From Ilumatobacteraceae bacterium (GTDB lineage Bacteria; Actinomycetota; Acidimicrobiia; Acidimicrobiales; Ilumatobacteraceae), in the NCBI GenBank assembly GCA_025463305.1, contig JAOBWK010000007.1, positions 37,445-101,444 on the forward strand: DNA of 64,000 bases. The letters are read 5' to 3'. The first letter of the stretch is position 1. Each line of letters begins with the position of its first letter. The position numbers were made by a program, and so were the translations under genes. The notes below the pieces were generated by a model. That model made no database searches and had not been told where the DNA came from. It worked only from the letters and a program-made list of their open reading frames with translations. This document shows positions 8,455-16,895 of the stretch, piece after piece.

Positions 8455-10197
8455 ATGTTCGATCTGGTGGTCAAGAACGGCACGATCGTCGACGGCACGG
8501 GGGCAGCGCCGTTCGTCGGCGACATCGCCATCACCGACGGGGTGCTGGTCCAGGTCGGCGGCGACGTCGACGGCGAGGCCACCGAGACGATCGACGCCAC
8601 GGGCCTGGTCGTCACGCCCGGCTTCGTCGACGTCCACTCGCACTACGACGGGCAGGCCACGTTCGACAGCGCGCTCTCGCCGACCAGTGGTCACGGCGTG
8701 ACGACGGTGGTCGTGGGCAGCTGCGGCGTCGGCTTCGCTCCCGCCCGCCCCACCGACCACGAGCTGCTGATCACCACGATGGAATCGGTCGAGGACATCC
8801 CCGGCGACGTGCTGCGCGCCGGCCTCCCGTGGGACTGGGAGACGTTCCCCGACTTCCTCGACGCGCTCGAGCGCCGTCAGTTCTCGATGGACCTCGCGGC
8901 ACAGATCGGCCACGTCGCGGTACGCACGTGGGTGATGGGTGATCGCGGTGTCGCCAACGAGCCCGCCACGTCGGCCGACATCGATGCGATGGGCGCGATC
9001 GTTCGAGAGGGCATCCAGGCCGGGGCGCTCGGCTTCTCGACGTCGCGAGTGCTCGGCCACCGCACCGCCGCGGGCGATCCCGTGCCGGGGACCTTCGCCA
9101 GCGAGGACGAGCTGTTCGGCATCGCTGCGGCGATGCAGGGCGCTGGCCGCGCCGTCTACCAGATCGCCGAATCCGGTGCCGACGGGCAGGATCCCGAGGC
9201 AGCGCTCAAGGAGCTCGACTGGATGCGTCGTCTCTCGGCCGAGTTCAAGATCCCGGTGTCGTTCCTGCTGCTGCAGTCGGCCGCGGCGCCCGACCTGTTC
9301 CGCGAGATCCTCGACAAGTGCCTCGAGGCCAAGGAGGACGGCGCCGAGCTCGTCGCCCAGGTCGCCAACCGCCCGTTCGGCATGCTGCTCGGACTCACGT
9401 CACGCAACCCGTTCGTCAAGCGGGCCACGTACGCTCGCCTGCTCGCCGACAGCGGCTCGTTCGACGACCTCGTCGCCGAGCTGCGCAAGCCCGACGTGCG
9501 TGCCGCGATCCTCGCCGAGGACGACACGGTCGCCACCGGCGACAAGTTCGAGGGCATCGGCCTCCTCGTCGCCTACCGCCCGGAGATGGTCTTCCTGCTC
9601 GACGAGCGGCCCGACTACGAGCCGGGTCCCGAGGAGTCGATCAAGGCACGCGCCGAGGCCGCCGGCGTCGGTCCGCTCGACCTGTTCTACGACCTGATGC
9701 TCGGCCACGACGGCAAGGCGCTGTTCGTCGTGCCGTTCTTCAACTTCGCCCACGGCAACCACGACGACATCCACGAGATGCTCGTCCATCCCGCGTCCGT
9801 GCCCGGCCTGGCCGACGGCGGCGCCCACCTCGCCACCATCTGCGACGCGTCGATGCCCACGTACCAGATCTCGCACTGGGTGAAGCGTCGCACCAAGGGC
9901 CCGAAGCTCGCGCTCGAGGACGCCGTCAAGATGCACACCCACGACACTGCGGCGCTGTTCGGCCTCGGTGACCGCGGCGTGCTCGCGGTCGGCAAGAAGG
10001 GCGATCTCAACGTGATCGACCTCGACGCGCTCGACATCACGATGCCCTACGCCGTCTCCGACCTCCCCGCCGGTGGCACCCGCCTCACCCAGGATGCCGT
10101 CGGCTACGTCGCCACCGTCGTCAGCGGCGTCGTCACCCGCCGCCACGACGCCGACACCGGCGCCCGCCCCGGCCGCCTGGTCCGCGGCGCTCGCTGA
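8455..10197 (+). CDS. amidohydrolase, N-acyl-D-amino-acid deacylase family (copy 1)
   Basis: 580 residues, ATG with AGGGGGAA upstream. TIM-barrel metal-dependent hydrolase: the metal motif HSHYDGQATFD (the HxH strand, about residues 62-72), the family hallmark GHGVTTVVVGSCGVGFAP, a late LADGGAHLATICDASMPTY segment holding the catalytic Asp and metal His, and a C-terminal beta-sandwich returning to the N-terminus (GKKGDLNVIDLD). D-aminoacylases are about 480-580 residues. A close paralogue with the same C-terminal DADTGARPGRLVR lies at 49088. Neighbouring genes suggest a CoA- or ring-catabolism role rather than D-amino acids, but this is not provable. Divergent from the IclR regulator. Confidence 0.88.
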   Translation: MFDLVVKNGTIVDGTGAAPFVGDIAITDGVLVQVGGDVDGEATETIDATGLVVTPGFVDVHSHYDGQATFDSALSPTSGHGVTTVVVGSCGVGFAPARPTDHELLITTMESVEDIPGDVLRAGLPWDWETFPDFLDALERRQFSMDLAAQIGHVAVRTWVMGDRGVANEPATSADIDAMGAIVREGIQAGALGFSTSRVLGHRTAAGDPVPGTFASEDELFGIAAAMQGAGRAVYQIAESGADGQDPEAALKELDWMRRLSAEFKIPVSFLLLQSAAAPDLFREILDKCLEAKEDGAELVAQVANRPFGMLLGLTSRNPFVKRATYARLLADSGSFDDLVAELRKPDVRAAILAEDDTVATGDKFEGIGLLVAYRPEMVFLLDERPDYEPGPEESIKARAEAAGVGPLDLFYDLMLGHDGKALFVVPFFNFAHGNHDDIHEMLVHPASVPGLADGGAHLATICDASMPTYQISHWVKRRTKGPKLALEDAVKMHTHDTAALFGLGDRGVLAVGKKGDLNVIDLDALDITMPYAVSDLPAGGTRLTQDAVGYVATVVSGVVTRRHDADTGARPGRLVRGAR

Positions 10198-10230
10198 CCC
10201 ACGCTCGCACTGGTCGTTCCCGACGGCTCT

Positions 10231-10269
10231 GGGAGGCTCAGATCGTCACGTTGACGACGTGAGCCTCCC
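10231..10269 (+). terminator. nested stem-loop terminator after the deacylase
   Basis: GGGAGGCTCA pairs perfectly with TGAGCCTCCC (10-bp stem), and inside it CGTCA pairs with TGACG around a CGT loop. It starts 33 bases after the stop codon. There is no U-tract, as is common in actinobacterial terminators. Confidence 0.65.
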
Positions 10270-10766
10270 GGACCGCGGCACGGGTCATCGCTGCCGTCCG
10301 TTCGGTCTGGTGGACAACAGCGAGCGTCCGGCGCCCTTTTCTACGGGTGGGCCAGTGGACGGCGAACTCTGCACAGCATGGGGTGCGCGTCCAACGCCGC
10401 GGCTTCCCGATCCGTGGCGACTTCAGCGAGAGCCTCGGGACCGAGCTCGGGGTCATCCTCGCGGGACCCGTGCTCGCGGTTGGTTGGCTGGTGTGGAAGT
10501 CGTGGTTTTCGAGGCGCGTACAACGTCGCTGTCGTCGCGGACGCATCTGGCCGGGAGACGTTGGTGTCACGGGAGAGAGCGCCGAACCGAGCCGAGGCCG
10601 AGCGTCGCGCAGGCGAGGTTCGACGGGCGATCGAGGCCGCGAGCGCGAAACCATGTGCCAGGTCCTGACCGACGAGTGGCTCAGCGGCGTACGGCGTCAC
10701 GGAGGTGCAGCGCGGGTGCCTTGCACAACCACCGGATCCTCGGTCGGTCGCGCTGTTCGTGTTCGA
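10270..10766. other. gene-poor stretch with a trace of a frameshifted small gene
   Basis: No convincing intact gene. One frame (from a GTG at 10347) contains a membrane-like VILAGPVLAVGWLVWKSW. A second frame, shifted by one base near 10500-10517, continues as YNVAVVADASGRETLVSRER and then a charged Ala/Arg/Glu helix, stopping at 10668. Joined, they would make a small one-helix protein with a charged tail. Codon third positions look less GC-rich than in neighbours. A decayed or mis-sequenced small gene is the best reading; coincidence cannot be excluded. Confidence 0.25.
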
Positions 10767-10804
10767 ACGTTTCGCCGCAGGGCGAAACGTGCCCGTCGTA
10801 TCCT
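10767..10804 (+). promoter_or_regulatory. perfect 10-bp inverted repeat next to the HAD-gene -10
   Basis: ACGTTTCGCC (10767-10776), loop GCAG, GGCGAAACGT (10781-10790), then TATCCT at 10799-10804 as a candidate -10. The repeat would cover the -35 position, so it may be an operator; it could equally terminate upstream transcription. The leader to the ATG at 10850 would be about 39 bases with GGAG near its end. Confidence 0.5.
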
Positions 10805-10849
10805 TCGGTCGTGCCGGCCGACCGCCCATCCGCGCACACGGGAGCACCG

Positions 10850-11560
10850 ATGACCACGTTCGACGACTACCGCGTCCTCAGCTTCGACTGCTACGGCACG
10901 TTGATCGACTGGGAGACCGGGCTCCTGCAGTCGCTGCAACCCTGGACGGCGTGGCACGACATCGACCTGACGGGCGACGAGCTGCTCGCCCTCTTCGCAC
11001 AGCACGAGGCGACGTTCCTGGCCCAGAACCCGACGACGCTCTACTCCGACGCGTTGGCCGAGGTGCTTCGCCGGGTCGCCACATCGCTCGGTTGCGAGGT
11101 GACCGAGGAGGAGTGCGCGAGCTTCGGCAACAGCGTGCCGGCCTGGCCGGCGTTCGCCGACACGGCGCGGGCGCTGCGCGCGTTGAAGGAGCGCTACCGG
11201 CTCGTCATCGTCTCCAACATCGATCGTGCGTCGTTCGCCGGCAGCAACCGTCGGCTCGGTGTGGAGTTCGACCTCGTCGTCACGGCCGAGGACGTCGGTT
11301 CGTACAAGCCGAGCACCGGTCACTTCGACGCGTTGTTCGCCGGCGTCACGGCGATGGGGTTCGAACGCGGTCAGCTCCTGCACGTCGCCCAGTCGCTGTT
11401 CCACGACATCGGCCCGACGCAACGGCTGGGGGTCGACTCGGCGTGGATCGACCGCCGCCACGAACGGCCGGGTGGAGGCGCGACTCCGCCGACCGACGTC
11501 GAGCCGTCCGTCCGGTACACGTCGATGCGCGCCTTCGCCGCCGACGCCCTGCAGGGCTGA
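10850..11560 (+). CDS. HAD-family hydrolase (haloacid dehalogenase type II-like)
   Basis: 236 residues. HAD motif I is SFDCYGTLID with nucleophile Asp13; motif II is VSNID; a Lys in GSYKPSTGHFDAL serves as motif III; LLHVAQSLFHDIGPTQRLG covers motif IV. It resembles type II haloacid dehalogenases and related phosphatases, and the dehalogenase reaction is not established by these motifs. ATG at 10850 follows GGAGCACCG. The next gene starts five bases after its stop, implying one transcript. Confidence 0.88.
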   Translation: MTTFDDYRVLSFDCYGTLIDWETGLLQSLQPWTAWHDIDLTGDELLALFAQHEATFLAQNPTTLYSDALAEVLRRVATSLGCEVTEEECASFGNSVPAWPAFADTARALRALKERYRLVIVSNIDRASFAGSNRRLGVEFDLVVTAEDVGSYKPSTGHFDALFAGVTAMGFERGQLLHVAQSLFHDIGPTQRLGVDSAWIDRRHERPGGGATPPTDVEPSVRYTSMRAFAADALQG

Positions 11561-11565
11561 GCGCC

Positions 11566-12123
11566 GTGGCGAGCGAGAACGCGGACCGGTATCGCCGAGT
11601 GGCGGCGGGTTTCACGCAGCGGGTGCAGGCGATCCACGGTGATGCCTGGTTGCGCCCAGCGCCGTGTGAAGGGTGGGTGGCCATCGACGTCGTCCGGCAC
11701 CTCGTCGAGTGGGTGCCGCCCCTCCTCGCCGACGGCACCGGTGTCGAGCTACCGACCGGTTCGTCCGTCGAGGCCGATCCGGCCGCTGCATGGCTCACGA
11801 TGAGCGACGGCATCCAATCGCTGCTCGACGATCCCGACCAGGCCGATCTGGTCTTCGATCATCCGATGGTCGGCAGACATCGCGTCGACGAGGCGGTGAT
11901 GAACTTCGTCCTCACGGACGTGCTCGTCCACACATGGGACCTCGCCCGCGCAGCCGGCCTCGACGAGACGCTCGACGCCGCTGAGGTGGCGCGCATGTTC
12001 GACGGCATCCAGGACATCGATGCGCTCCTCCGCGAGAGCGGTCACTACGGACCGAAGGTCGAGGTGGCTTCCTCTGCCGACACCCAGACGCAGCTGATCG
12101 CCTTCCTCGGCCGCCAGCCCTGA
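11566..12123 (+). CDS. mycothiol-dependent maleylpyruvate isomerase-fold protein (TIGR03086-like)
   Basis: 185 residues from GTG 11566. The N-terminal four-helix DinB/MDMPI fold is recognisable: RPAPCEGWVAIDVVRHLVEW (cf. the usual TPCEGWTVRDVVAHL), then VLVHTWDLARAAG carrying the conserved HxWDLA. The conserved His residues bind a divalent metal in this family, and members often use or sense mycothiol. A specific reaction cannot be assigned. It sits five bases after the HAD gene and shares its transcript. Confidence 0.78.
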   Translation: MASENADRYRRVAAGFTQRVQAIHGDAWLRPAPCEGWVAIDVVRHLVEWVPPLLADGTGVELPTGSSVEADPAAAWLTMSDGIQSLLDDPDQADLVFDHPMVGRHRVDEAVMNFVLTDVLVHTWDLARAAGLDETLDAAEVARMFDGIQDIDALLRESGHYGPKVEVASSADTQTQLIAFLGRQP

Positions 12124-12170
12124 CGTCCGGCCGAGGGTGGATGGCCCGCATCGCTGTGCCTCGTTCTCTC

Positions 12171-12191
12171 CAGTGCACTGTCGCCTAGTTT
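12171..12191 (+). promoter_or_regulatory. palindrome CAGTGCACTG plus TAGTTT -10 upstream of the SDR
   Basis: A perfect 10-bp palindrome (12171-12180) lies five bases before TAGTTT (12186-12191), a TANNNT -10 candidate. GGAGGAG precedes the ATG at 12222. The palindrome is placed between -10 and -35 and could be an operator. Confidence 0.4.
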
Positions 12192-12221
12192 GAGCAGCGT
12201 CTCGGATCGTGGAGGAGCGTC

Positions 12222-13061
12222 ATGGGTGCATTCGAAGGTCGCGTTGCGTTCATCACCGGCGGCGGTCGCGGGCAGGGGCGCAGCCACGCGCTGGCCCTCG
12301 CCCGGGAGGGCGCACAGATCGCGATCAGCGACATCGCCGCGCCGATCGGCAGTGTGAACTACCCGCTGTCGAGCGAGGACGATCTCGAGGAGACCCGGCG
12401 TCTTGTCGAGAAGGAGGGCGTCCAGTGCATCACCGAAGTGATCGACGTCCGCGATGACGCCGCGCTCGGTCGCTTCGTCGAGCGCACGGTGAGCGAGCTG
12501 GGCAGCCTCGATCTGGCGATCGCCAACGCCGGCATCTCGTCGGCCGGCGTCCCGCTCGAGCGGATGACGAACGCCGAGTGGAACGACATGATCGGCGTCG
12601 ACCTGACAGGCGTGTTCAACACCATCCGCGCCGTCACGCCGACGATGAAGCGCCAGCAGTTCGGCCGGGTCGTGGCCACCACGTCGATGATGGGTCGGCA
12701 GGGATGCGGCTACATGGCCCACTACAGCGCCGCCAAGTGGGGCGTGATCGGCCTCGTCAAGTCCGCTGCGCTCGAGCTCGCGCCGTTCGGCATCACCGTC
12801 AACGCGGTCGCCCCCGGCAACATCAACACGGGCATGGTCGTCAACGACGCGATGCTGAAGGCGCTGTCCGGCGGCAGGCCCGGTGCCGTTTTCGAGGACG
12901 TGCTCCCCCTGCTGGGCGCGCTGCACGCGATCCCCGAGCCGTTGATCGAGCCGGAGGAGGTCAGCCACGCCGTGCTGTTCCTGCTGTCCGAGCAGGCCCG
13001 GTACATGACGGGCGCCGTGATGGACGTCTCGGCGGGCAACAGCGGTCGCACCACCGGCTGA
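12222..13061 (+). CDS. SDR family oxidoreductase, mycofactocin-coupled type
   Basis: 279 residues. The Rossmann motif TGGGRGQGRSHALALA (about 12-27) contains RGQGRSHA, typical of SDRs that use tightly bound NAD with mycofactocin as external acceptor. NAG appears in IANAGIS; the catalytic Ser lies in TTSMMG, with YSAAK as Tyr-x3-Lys. It probably oxidises a secondary alcohol or hydroxyacyl intermediate. The mycofactocin link is from family knowledge only; no mft genes are in the window. Strong GGAGGAG before the ATG. Confidence 0.88.
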   Translation: MGAFEGRVAFITGGGRGQGRSHALALAREGAQIAISDIAAPIGSVNYPLSSEDDLEETRRLVEKEGVQCITEVIDVRDDAALGRFVERTVSELGSLDLAIANAGISSAGVPLERMTNAEWNDMIGVDLTGVFNTIRAVTPTMKRQQFGRVVATTSMMGRQGCGYMAHYSAAKWGVIGLVKSAALELAPFGITVNAVAPGNINTGMVVNDAMLKALSGGRPGAVFEDVLPLLGALHAIPEPLIEPEEVSHAVLFLLSEQARYMTGAVMDVSAGNSGRTTG

Positions 13062-13082
13062 CCCGCACGATGAGGTGCCGGC

Positions 13083-13892
13083 TCAGCGGCCGGTGAAGTC
13101 GGGCGGGCGCTTCTCGCGTGCGGCGCGGCCGTACTCCTTGAAGTCGTCGGAGCGGCTGGACACCTCCATCGCGAACGCTTCGTCGACGAGGTGGCGATCG
13201 AGGTCGGCGGTGAGCCCGTTGTTGATCAGCAGCTTGGTGAGCCCGACGGCGACCGTCGGCGCAGCCGCGAGCTGGGCCACGAGCTGTGCGCCGGCGGCGT
13301 CGAGCTCGTCGGCCGGCACGGCGCGGTGCACCAAGCCCCAGTCGGCCGCTTCCCGACCGGGCACCTTGGTGCCGAGCATCAGCATGTCCTTCGCCCTGGC
13401 GACGCCGGCGAGGCGCGGGATCAACCACGACGCGCCGCTGTCGGGGGTGAACCCGAACGTGGTGAACGGCGCCCACAGCCGTGCATCGTCGGCCACGATC
13501 GCGAAGTCGGACGCCAGCAGCAGATCGAGGCCCAGCCCGATCACCCATCCCCGCGCGGTGCACACGATCGGTGTCTGCGTCGACAGCATCACCGGGATCA
13601 GCCGGTTGACGTGACCGTTCATCCGGCGGTGGATCGAGCCGACCCGGGGCCTGTCCGGGCCGCTGACCCGCTCGCCGAGGTCGAAGCCCGAGCAGAAGTG
13701 ATCGCCCGTGCCGGACAGGTGGATGACGCGCACGTCCTCGTCGCTGGCCGCGGCCTCGAATGTGGCGATCATCGCGTAGACGATGGGGTCGGTGAGGCTG
13801 TTCCGGCGGTCGGGGCGATCGATGCGCAGGTCGAGGACGCCGCCGGAGTGCTCGACGACGAGGCCGGCGGGCACGTCGGGATACGGCTTCAC
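13083..13892 (-). CDS. crotonase-family protein lacking the second catalytic Glu
   Basis: 269 residues from GTG 13892. Crotonase core: DHFCSGFDLGE, ARGWVIGLGLDLLLASDFAI and the APFTTFGFTPDSGAS region. The position of ECH Glu144 is Asp (GLGLDL) and that of Glu164 is not acidic (APFT), so a simple enoyl-CoA hydratase is unlikely; isomerase, hydrolase or another thioester reaction is possible. Its GTG overlaps the TGA of the ligase gene by four bases (GTGA), which fixes this start over the longer frame and implies translational coupling. Confidence 0.85.
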   Translation of the reverse strand: MKPYPDVPAGLVVEHSGGVLDLRIDRPDRRNSLTDPIVYAMIATFEAAASDEDVRVIHLSGTGDHFCSGFDLGERVSGPDRPRVGSIHRRMNGHVNRLIPVMLSTQTPIVCTARGWVIGLGLDLLLASDFAIVADDARLWAPFTTFGFTPDSGASWLIPRLAGVARAKDMLMLGTKVPGREAADWGLVHRAVPADELDAAGAQLVAQLAAAPTVAVGLTKLLINNGLTADLDRHLVDEAFAMEVSSRSDDFKEYGRAAREKRPPDFTGR

Positions 13893-15457
13893 GATCCGGC
13901 CTTCGCGACCTGATCGCGGAGCACGAACTTCATCACCTTGCCGCTCGGGTTCAGCGGCAGCGCCTCGATCAGCTCCACGCGGGACAGCTTGTACTTGGCC
14001 AACCGCTCCCACACCCATCGGAGGATCTCCGTCGGGTCGGGCTCGTGGCCGGCGCGTGGCACCACGAACGCAACGCCCTGCTCGCCCATGCGCGGATCGG
14101 GCATGCCGACGACGGCGACCTGGGCGATGTCGGGATGCTGCAGCATCAGCGCCTCGATCTCGGCCGGGTAGGCGTTGAACCCGCCGACGATGAACATGTC
14201 CTTCATCCGGTCGGTGATGTGGATGTTGCCGTCGTCATCGACGAAGCCGACGTCGCCGGTGCGCAGCCAGCCGTCGACGAACGCCTCGGCGGTGGCGGCC
14301 GGATCGTCGAAGTAGCCGAGCATCACGTTGAAGCCGCGCACGACGAGCTCGCCGGCGACGCCCTGCGCGACGTCGCGCAGATCGGCGTCGACGATGCGCA
14401 CCTCGACGCCGGGGATCGGCCGGCCGACGGTGCGGGCGATGACCTCTGGCGGGTCGTCGTAGCGGCACATGCTGATGGTGCCTGTGGTCTCCGTCATCCC
14501 GTAGCCGGTGACGACCGTGCGGATGTGCAGGACCTCGCGCATCTGGCGGATCACCTCGACCGGTACGACGGCCGCCCCGGTGACCGACGAGCGCACGCTC
14601 GACAGGTCGTACGACGCGAGGTCGGGGTGATCGATGATGGTCTGGAAGACCGTGGGCGGCCCGGGCAGCATCGTGATCCGCTCAGCCGCGACCAGAGCGA
14701 GCACGGTCGGCACGTCGAACACCGCGAGGGGATGCACCGTGGCGCCGCGCAGCACGCACGCGAGGATGCCCGACTTCAGCCCGGCGGTGTGGAAGAAGGG
14801 GTACACGACGAGGTAGCGGTCCTTGGCGCGCAGGTCGACCAGCTCGCTCCACGACAGGTAGGTGCGGATGCTGGCCCCGTGGCCGAGCATCGCCCCCTTC
14901 GGCGCCCCGGTGGTGCCGGAGGTGAAGATGATGTCGCTCATGTCATCGGGACCGATCGCCGCGATCCGAGCATCGACCACCGACGGGTCGACGGACGCGC
15001 CACGCGCCACGAACTCGTCCCAGTCGGTGCAACCCGGCGCCGAGGCTCCGCTCATCACCACGGTCTCGCCGAGCGCGTCGAGGCCGTCGACGCCGCGCAG
15101 CATCTCCGGGTAGCTCACGTCGAGGAAGTCGGTGACGGTGAGCAGCAGGCGGGCACCCGAGGTACGCAGGATGTGCCCGGCCTCCTCGCCGCGGTAGCGC
15201 GTGTTGAACGGCACGAGCACGGCGCCGGCCGCGTACACGCCGAACGAGGCGACGATCCAGCGCGCGCTGTTCGGCGCCCACATCGCCACCCGGTCGCCCG
15301 GCTCGACACCCGATGCGATCAAGGCCCGCGCCACCTCGTTCGACTGTTCCACCAGCTCACGGAAGGTGATGCGCGCGTCGCCGTCGACGACGGCTTCGCC
15401 GTCACCGAACTGCTCGGCGGCATCGCGGAGGGCTGCTGGGATGGTCGCCGGAGTCAC
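13889..15457 (-). CDS. acyl-CoA synthetase (AMP-forming, FadD-like)
   Basis: 522 residues from GTG 15457. The adenylation signature FTSGTTGAPKGAMLGH (P-loop A3), GYGMTETTG (A5), DGWLRTGDVG (A7), DRMKDMFIVGGFNAYP (A8) and a C-terminal NPSGKVMKF with the catalytic Lys are all present. It activates a carboxylic acid to its CoA thioester, probably the entry step for the coupled crotonase. A longer open frame exists, but homology starts at TPATIPAALRDAA, and TATTGT seven bases upstream of the GTG suggests a leaderless start. Divergent from a second ligase 48 bases away. Confidence 0.92.
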   Translation of the reverse strand: MTPATIPAALRDAAEQFGDGEAVVDGDARITFRELVEQSNEVARALIASGVEPGDRVAMWAPNSARWIVASFGVYAAGAVLVPFNTRYRGEEAGHILRTSGARLLLTVTDFLDVSYPEMLRGVDGLDALGETVVMSGASAPGCTDWDEFVARGASVDPSVVDARIAAIGPDDMSDIIFTSGTTGAPKGAMLGHGASIRTYLSWSELVDLRAKDRYLVVYPFFHTAGLKSGILACVLRGATVHPLAVFDVPTVLALVAAERITMLPGPPTVFQTIIDHPDLASYDLSSVRSSVTGAAVVPVEVIRQMREVLHIRTVVTGYGMTETTGTISMCRYDDPPEVIARTVGRPIPGVEVRIVDADLRDVAQGVAGELVVRGFNVMLGYFDDPAATAEAFVDGWLRTGDVGFVDDDGNIHITDRMKDMFIVGGFNAYPAEIEALMLQHPDIAQVAVVGMPDPRMGEQGVAFVVPRAGHEPDPTEILRWVWERLAKYKLSRVELIEALPLNPSGKVMKFVLRDQVAKAGS

Positions 15458-15505
15458 GATGTATACAATACGCGCTCCGCCCGGCGACCACAGGAGTGGA
15501 CCATC
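15458..15505. promoter_or_regulatory. divergent ligase promoter with GTATAC palindrome
   Basis: TGTATACA (15460-15467) is a perfect palindrome containing GTATAC, which fits the GT-(A/C)-(G/T)-AC core bound by FadR-subfamily GntR regulators. It overlaps TATTGT (minus strand, 15470-15465), the -10 of the FadD-like gene. A near-identical element lies upstream of 20114. AGGAG at 15492-15496 serves the plus-strand ligase. Confidence 0.5.
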
Positions 15506-16864
15506 GTGACCCTCGCCCAGCTCCTCATCGGCCACCCCTTCGCGGACCGCGAGCCGCTTCTGCACACGATCGACACGTCGATGACGGCCGGCGACGCACG
15601 GCACGCGGCGCGCCACATCGCCGGACAGCTGGGCGATCTCGGTGGTCGGGCCGTCGCGGTGCGGCTGCCCAACGGACCCGGGCTCGTCACCACGATGGTG
15701 GGCGTGTGGTTGGCCGGCGGCGTGTACGTGCCGGTGAACCCGCGGTTCCCCGACTCGGAGGTCGAGACCGTGCTGGCATCGACCCGTCCGGCGTTCGTCG
15801 TGACCGAGGCCGGCATCGCACCCCGACCGGATCCGACGGCCTACGACGACGACGTCGCGTTCGTGATGTGGACGTCGGGCACCACCGGTCACCCCAAGGC
15901 GATCCTGCACACCCACACTGCATACGTCGAGCTGCTCGATCGCGTCCTCGGCCCGCTGCGGGGATCAGCGTCCGCTGCAGATCCCGCGCGTCGGCCGACG
16001 CCGAACCTGATCCCGGTGTCGATGGCGCTCAACGCAGGGCTCTACAACTCGCTGTTCGGTCTCCGCGCCGGGGCCGCCCTCGTGATGATGGACCGCTTCG
16101 AGCCCGAGGCGTTCGCCGAGCTCGTCCGTCGGTTCGAGATCCGCTCCACCGTGCTGCCGCCGGCCGCGATGGCGATGCTCACCGATTCCGGGGTCACCGA
16201 TCTCGGCCCGTTGAAGTACGTGCGCTCGATCACCGCGCCGCTCTCGCCGCTGCAGGCCCGCCGGTTCGCCGATCGCTTCCCGGTGTTCGTCCTCAACGGC
16301 TACGGGCAGGCCGAGATCGGCGAGGTCATCGGCTGGACCGCTGCCGAGGCGAAGGCGTTCCCGGACAAGATCGGTGCCGTCGGTCGCCCGCACCCGGGCG
16401 TCGACGTGCGCATCGATGCCGACAGCCACCTGCTCGTGCGCCCGCCGAACACCGCGGTCGGGATCGAGGAGCGGGTCGACGCCGACGGCTTCATCGACAC
16501 CGGCGACCTCGCGCGCATCGACGACGAGGGCTTCGTGTGGATCGAAGGACGCGCCGGCGACCTGATCAACCGCGGCGGCAACAAGGTCCACCCCGACGCG
16601 GTGGAGGAGGTGCTCCGCCTCTCCCCCGCTGTCGATGACGTCGCCGTGGTGGGTGTCGCAGACGATCGCCTCGGCGAGGTGCCCGTGGCGTTCCTCGTCG
16701 GCCGGCCGTGCCCCGACGACGAGCTGATCGCGCTGTGCCGCGAGCACCTCGTTGCCTACAAGGTGCCGGCAGCGTTCCACTGGCGCAATGCCCTGCCGCG
16801 CACGGAGGTCGGCAAGGTCCGCCGCGCCGAGCTCGCCGCCTCGCAGTCGTCAACGAACAGTTGA
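15506..16864 (+). CDS. AMP-dependent acyl-CoA synthetase/ligase, short form
   Basis: 452 residues from GTG 15506 with AGGAG upstream. It carries MWTSGTTGHPKAILHTH (A3), NGYGQAEIGEV (A5), GFIDTGDLAR (A7), GRAGDLINRGGNKVHP (A8) and PRTEVGKVRR with the C-terminal catalytic Lys. It is about 60-80 residues shorter than typical FadD proteins, the reduction being in the N-terminal subdomain before VAVRLPNGP. Activation of a carboxylate is expected; the substrate is unknown. Divergent from the first ligase, and its stop lies inside the operator region of the next gene, so transcription of the two probably interacts. Confidence 0.9.
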   Translation: MTLAQLLIGHPFADREPLLHTIDTSMTAGDARHAARHIAGQLGDLGGRAVAVRLPNGPGLVTTMVGVWLAGGVYVPVNPRFPDSEVETVLASTRPAFVVTEAGIAPRPDPTAYDDDVAFVMWTSGTTGHPKAILHTHTAYVELLDRVLGPLRGSASAADPARRPTPNLIPVSMALNAGLYNSLFGLRAGAALVMMDRFEPEAFAELVRRFEIRSTVLPPAAMAMLTDSGVTDLGPLKYVRSITAPLSPLQARRFADRFPVFVLNGYGQAEIGEVIGWTAAEAKAFPDKIGAVGRPHPGVDVRIDADSHLLVRPPNTAVGIEERVDADGFIDTGDLARIDDEGFVWIEGRAGDLINRGGNKVHPDAVEEVLRLSPAVDDVAVVGVADDRLGEVPVAFLVGRPCPDDELIALCREHLVAYKVPAAFHWRNALPRTEVGKVRRAELAASQSSTNS

Positions 16865-16894
16865 CGCTTGTCGATCGTCAATGTATGGTTGACG
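16848..16894 (+). promoter_or_regulatory. twin 19-bp operators with leaderless promoter for the Clp-N/HTH gene
   Basis: Two dyads of form CGTCAA(C/T)-N5-GTTGACG occupy 16848-16866 (perfect) and 16876-16894 (one mismatch), 28 bases apart. TTGACG at 16861-16866, the right arm of the first dyad, is a -35; a 17-base spacer leads to TATGGT at 16884-16889, inside the second dyad; the ATG follows six bases later at 16896. A protein bound to either site would occlude RNA polymerase, so repression, probably autorepression, is the simple reading. Confidence 0.75.
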
Positions 16895-16895
16895 C

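Noticed and set aside
10238..10654. Minus-strand ORF over the gene-poor stretch as a real gene
   Set aside because: Its end overlaps the strong terminator hairpin, its composition is Arg/Pro/Ser-biased and no motif is recognisable.
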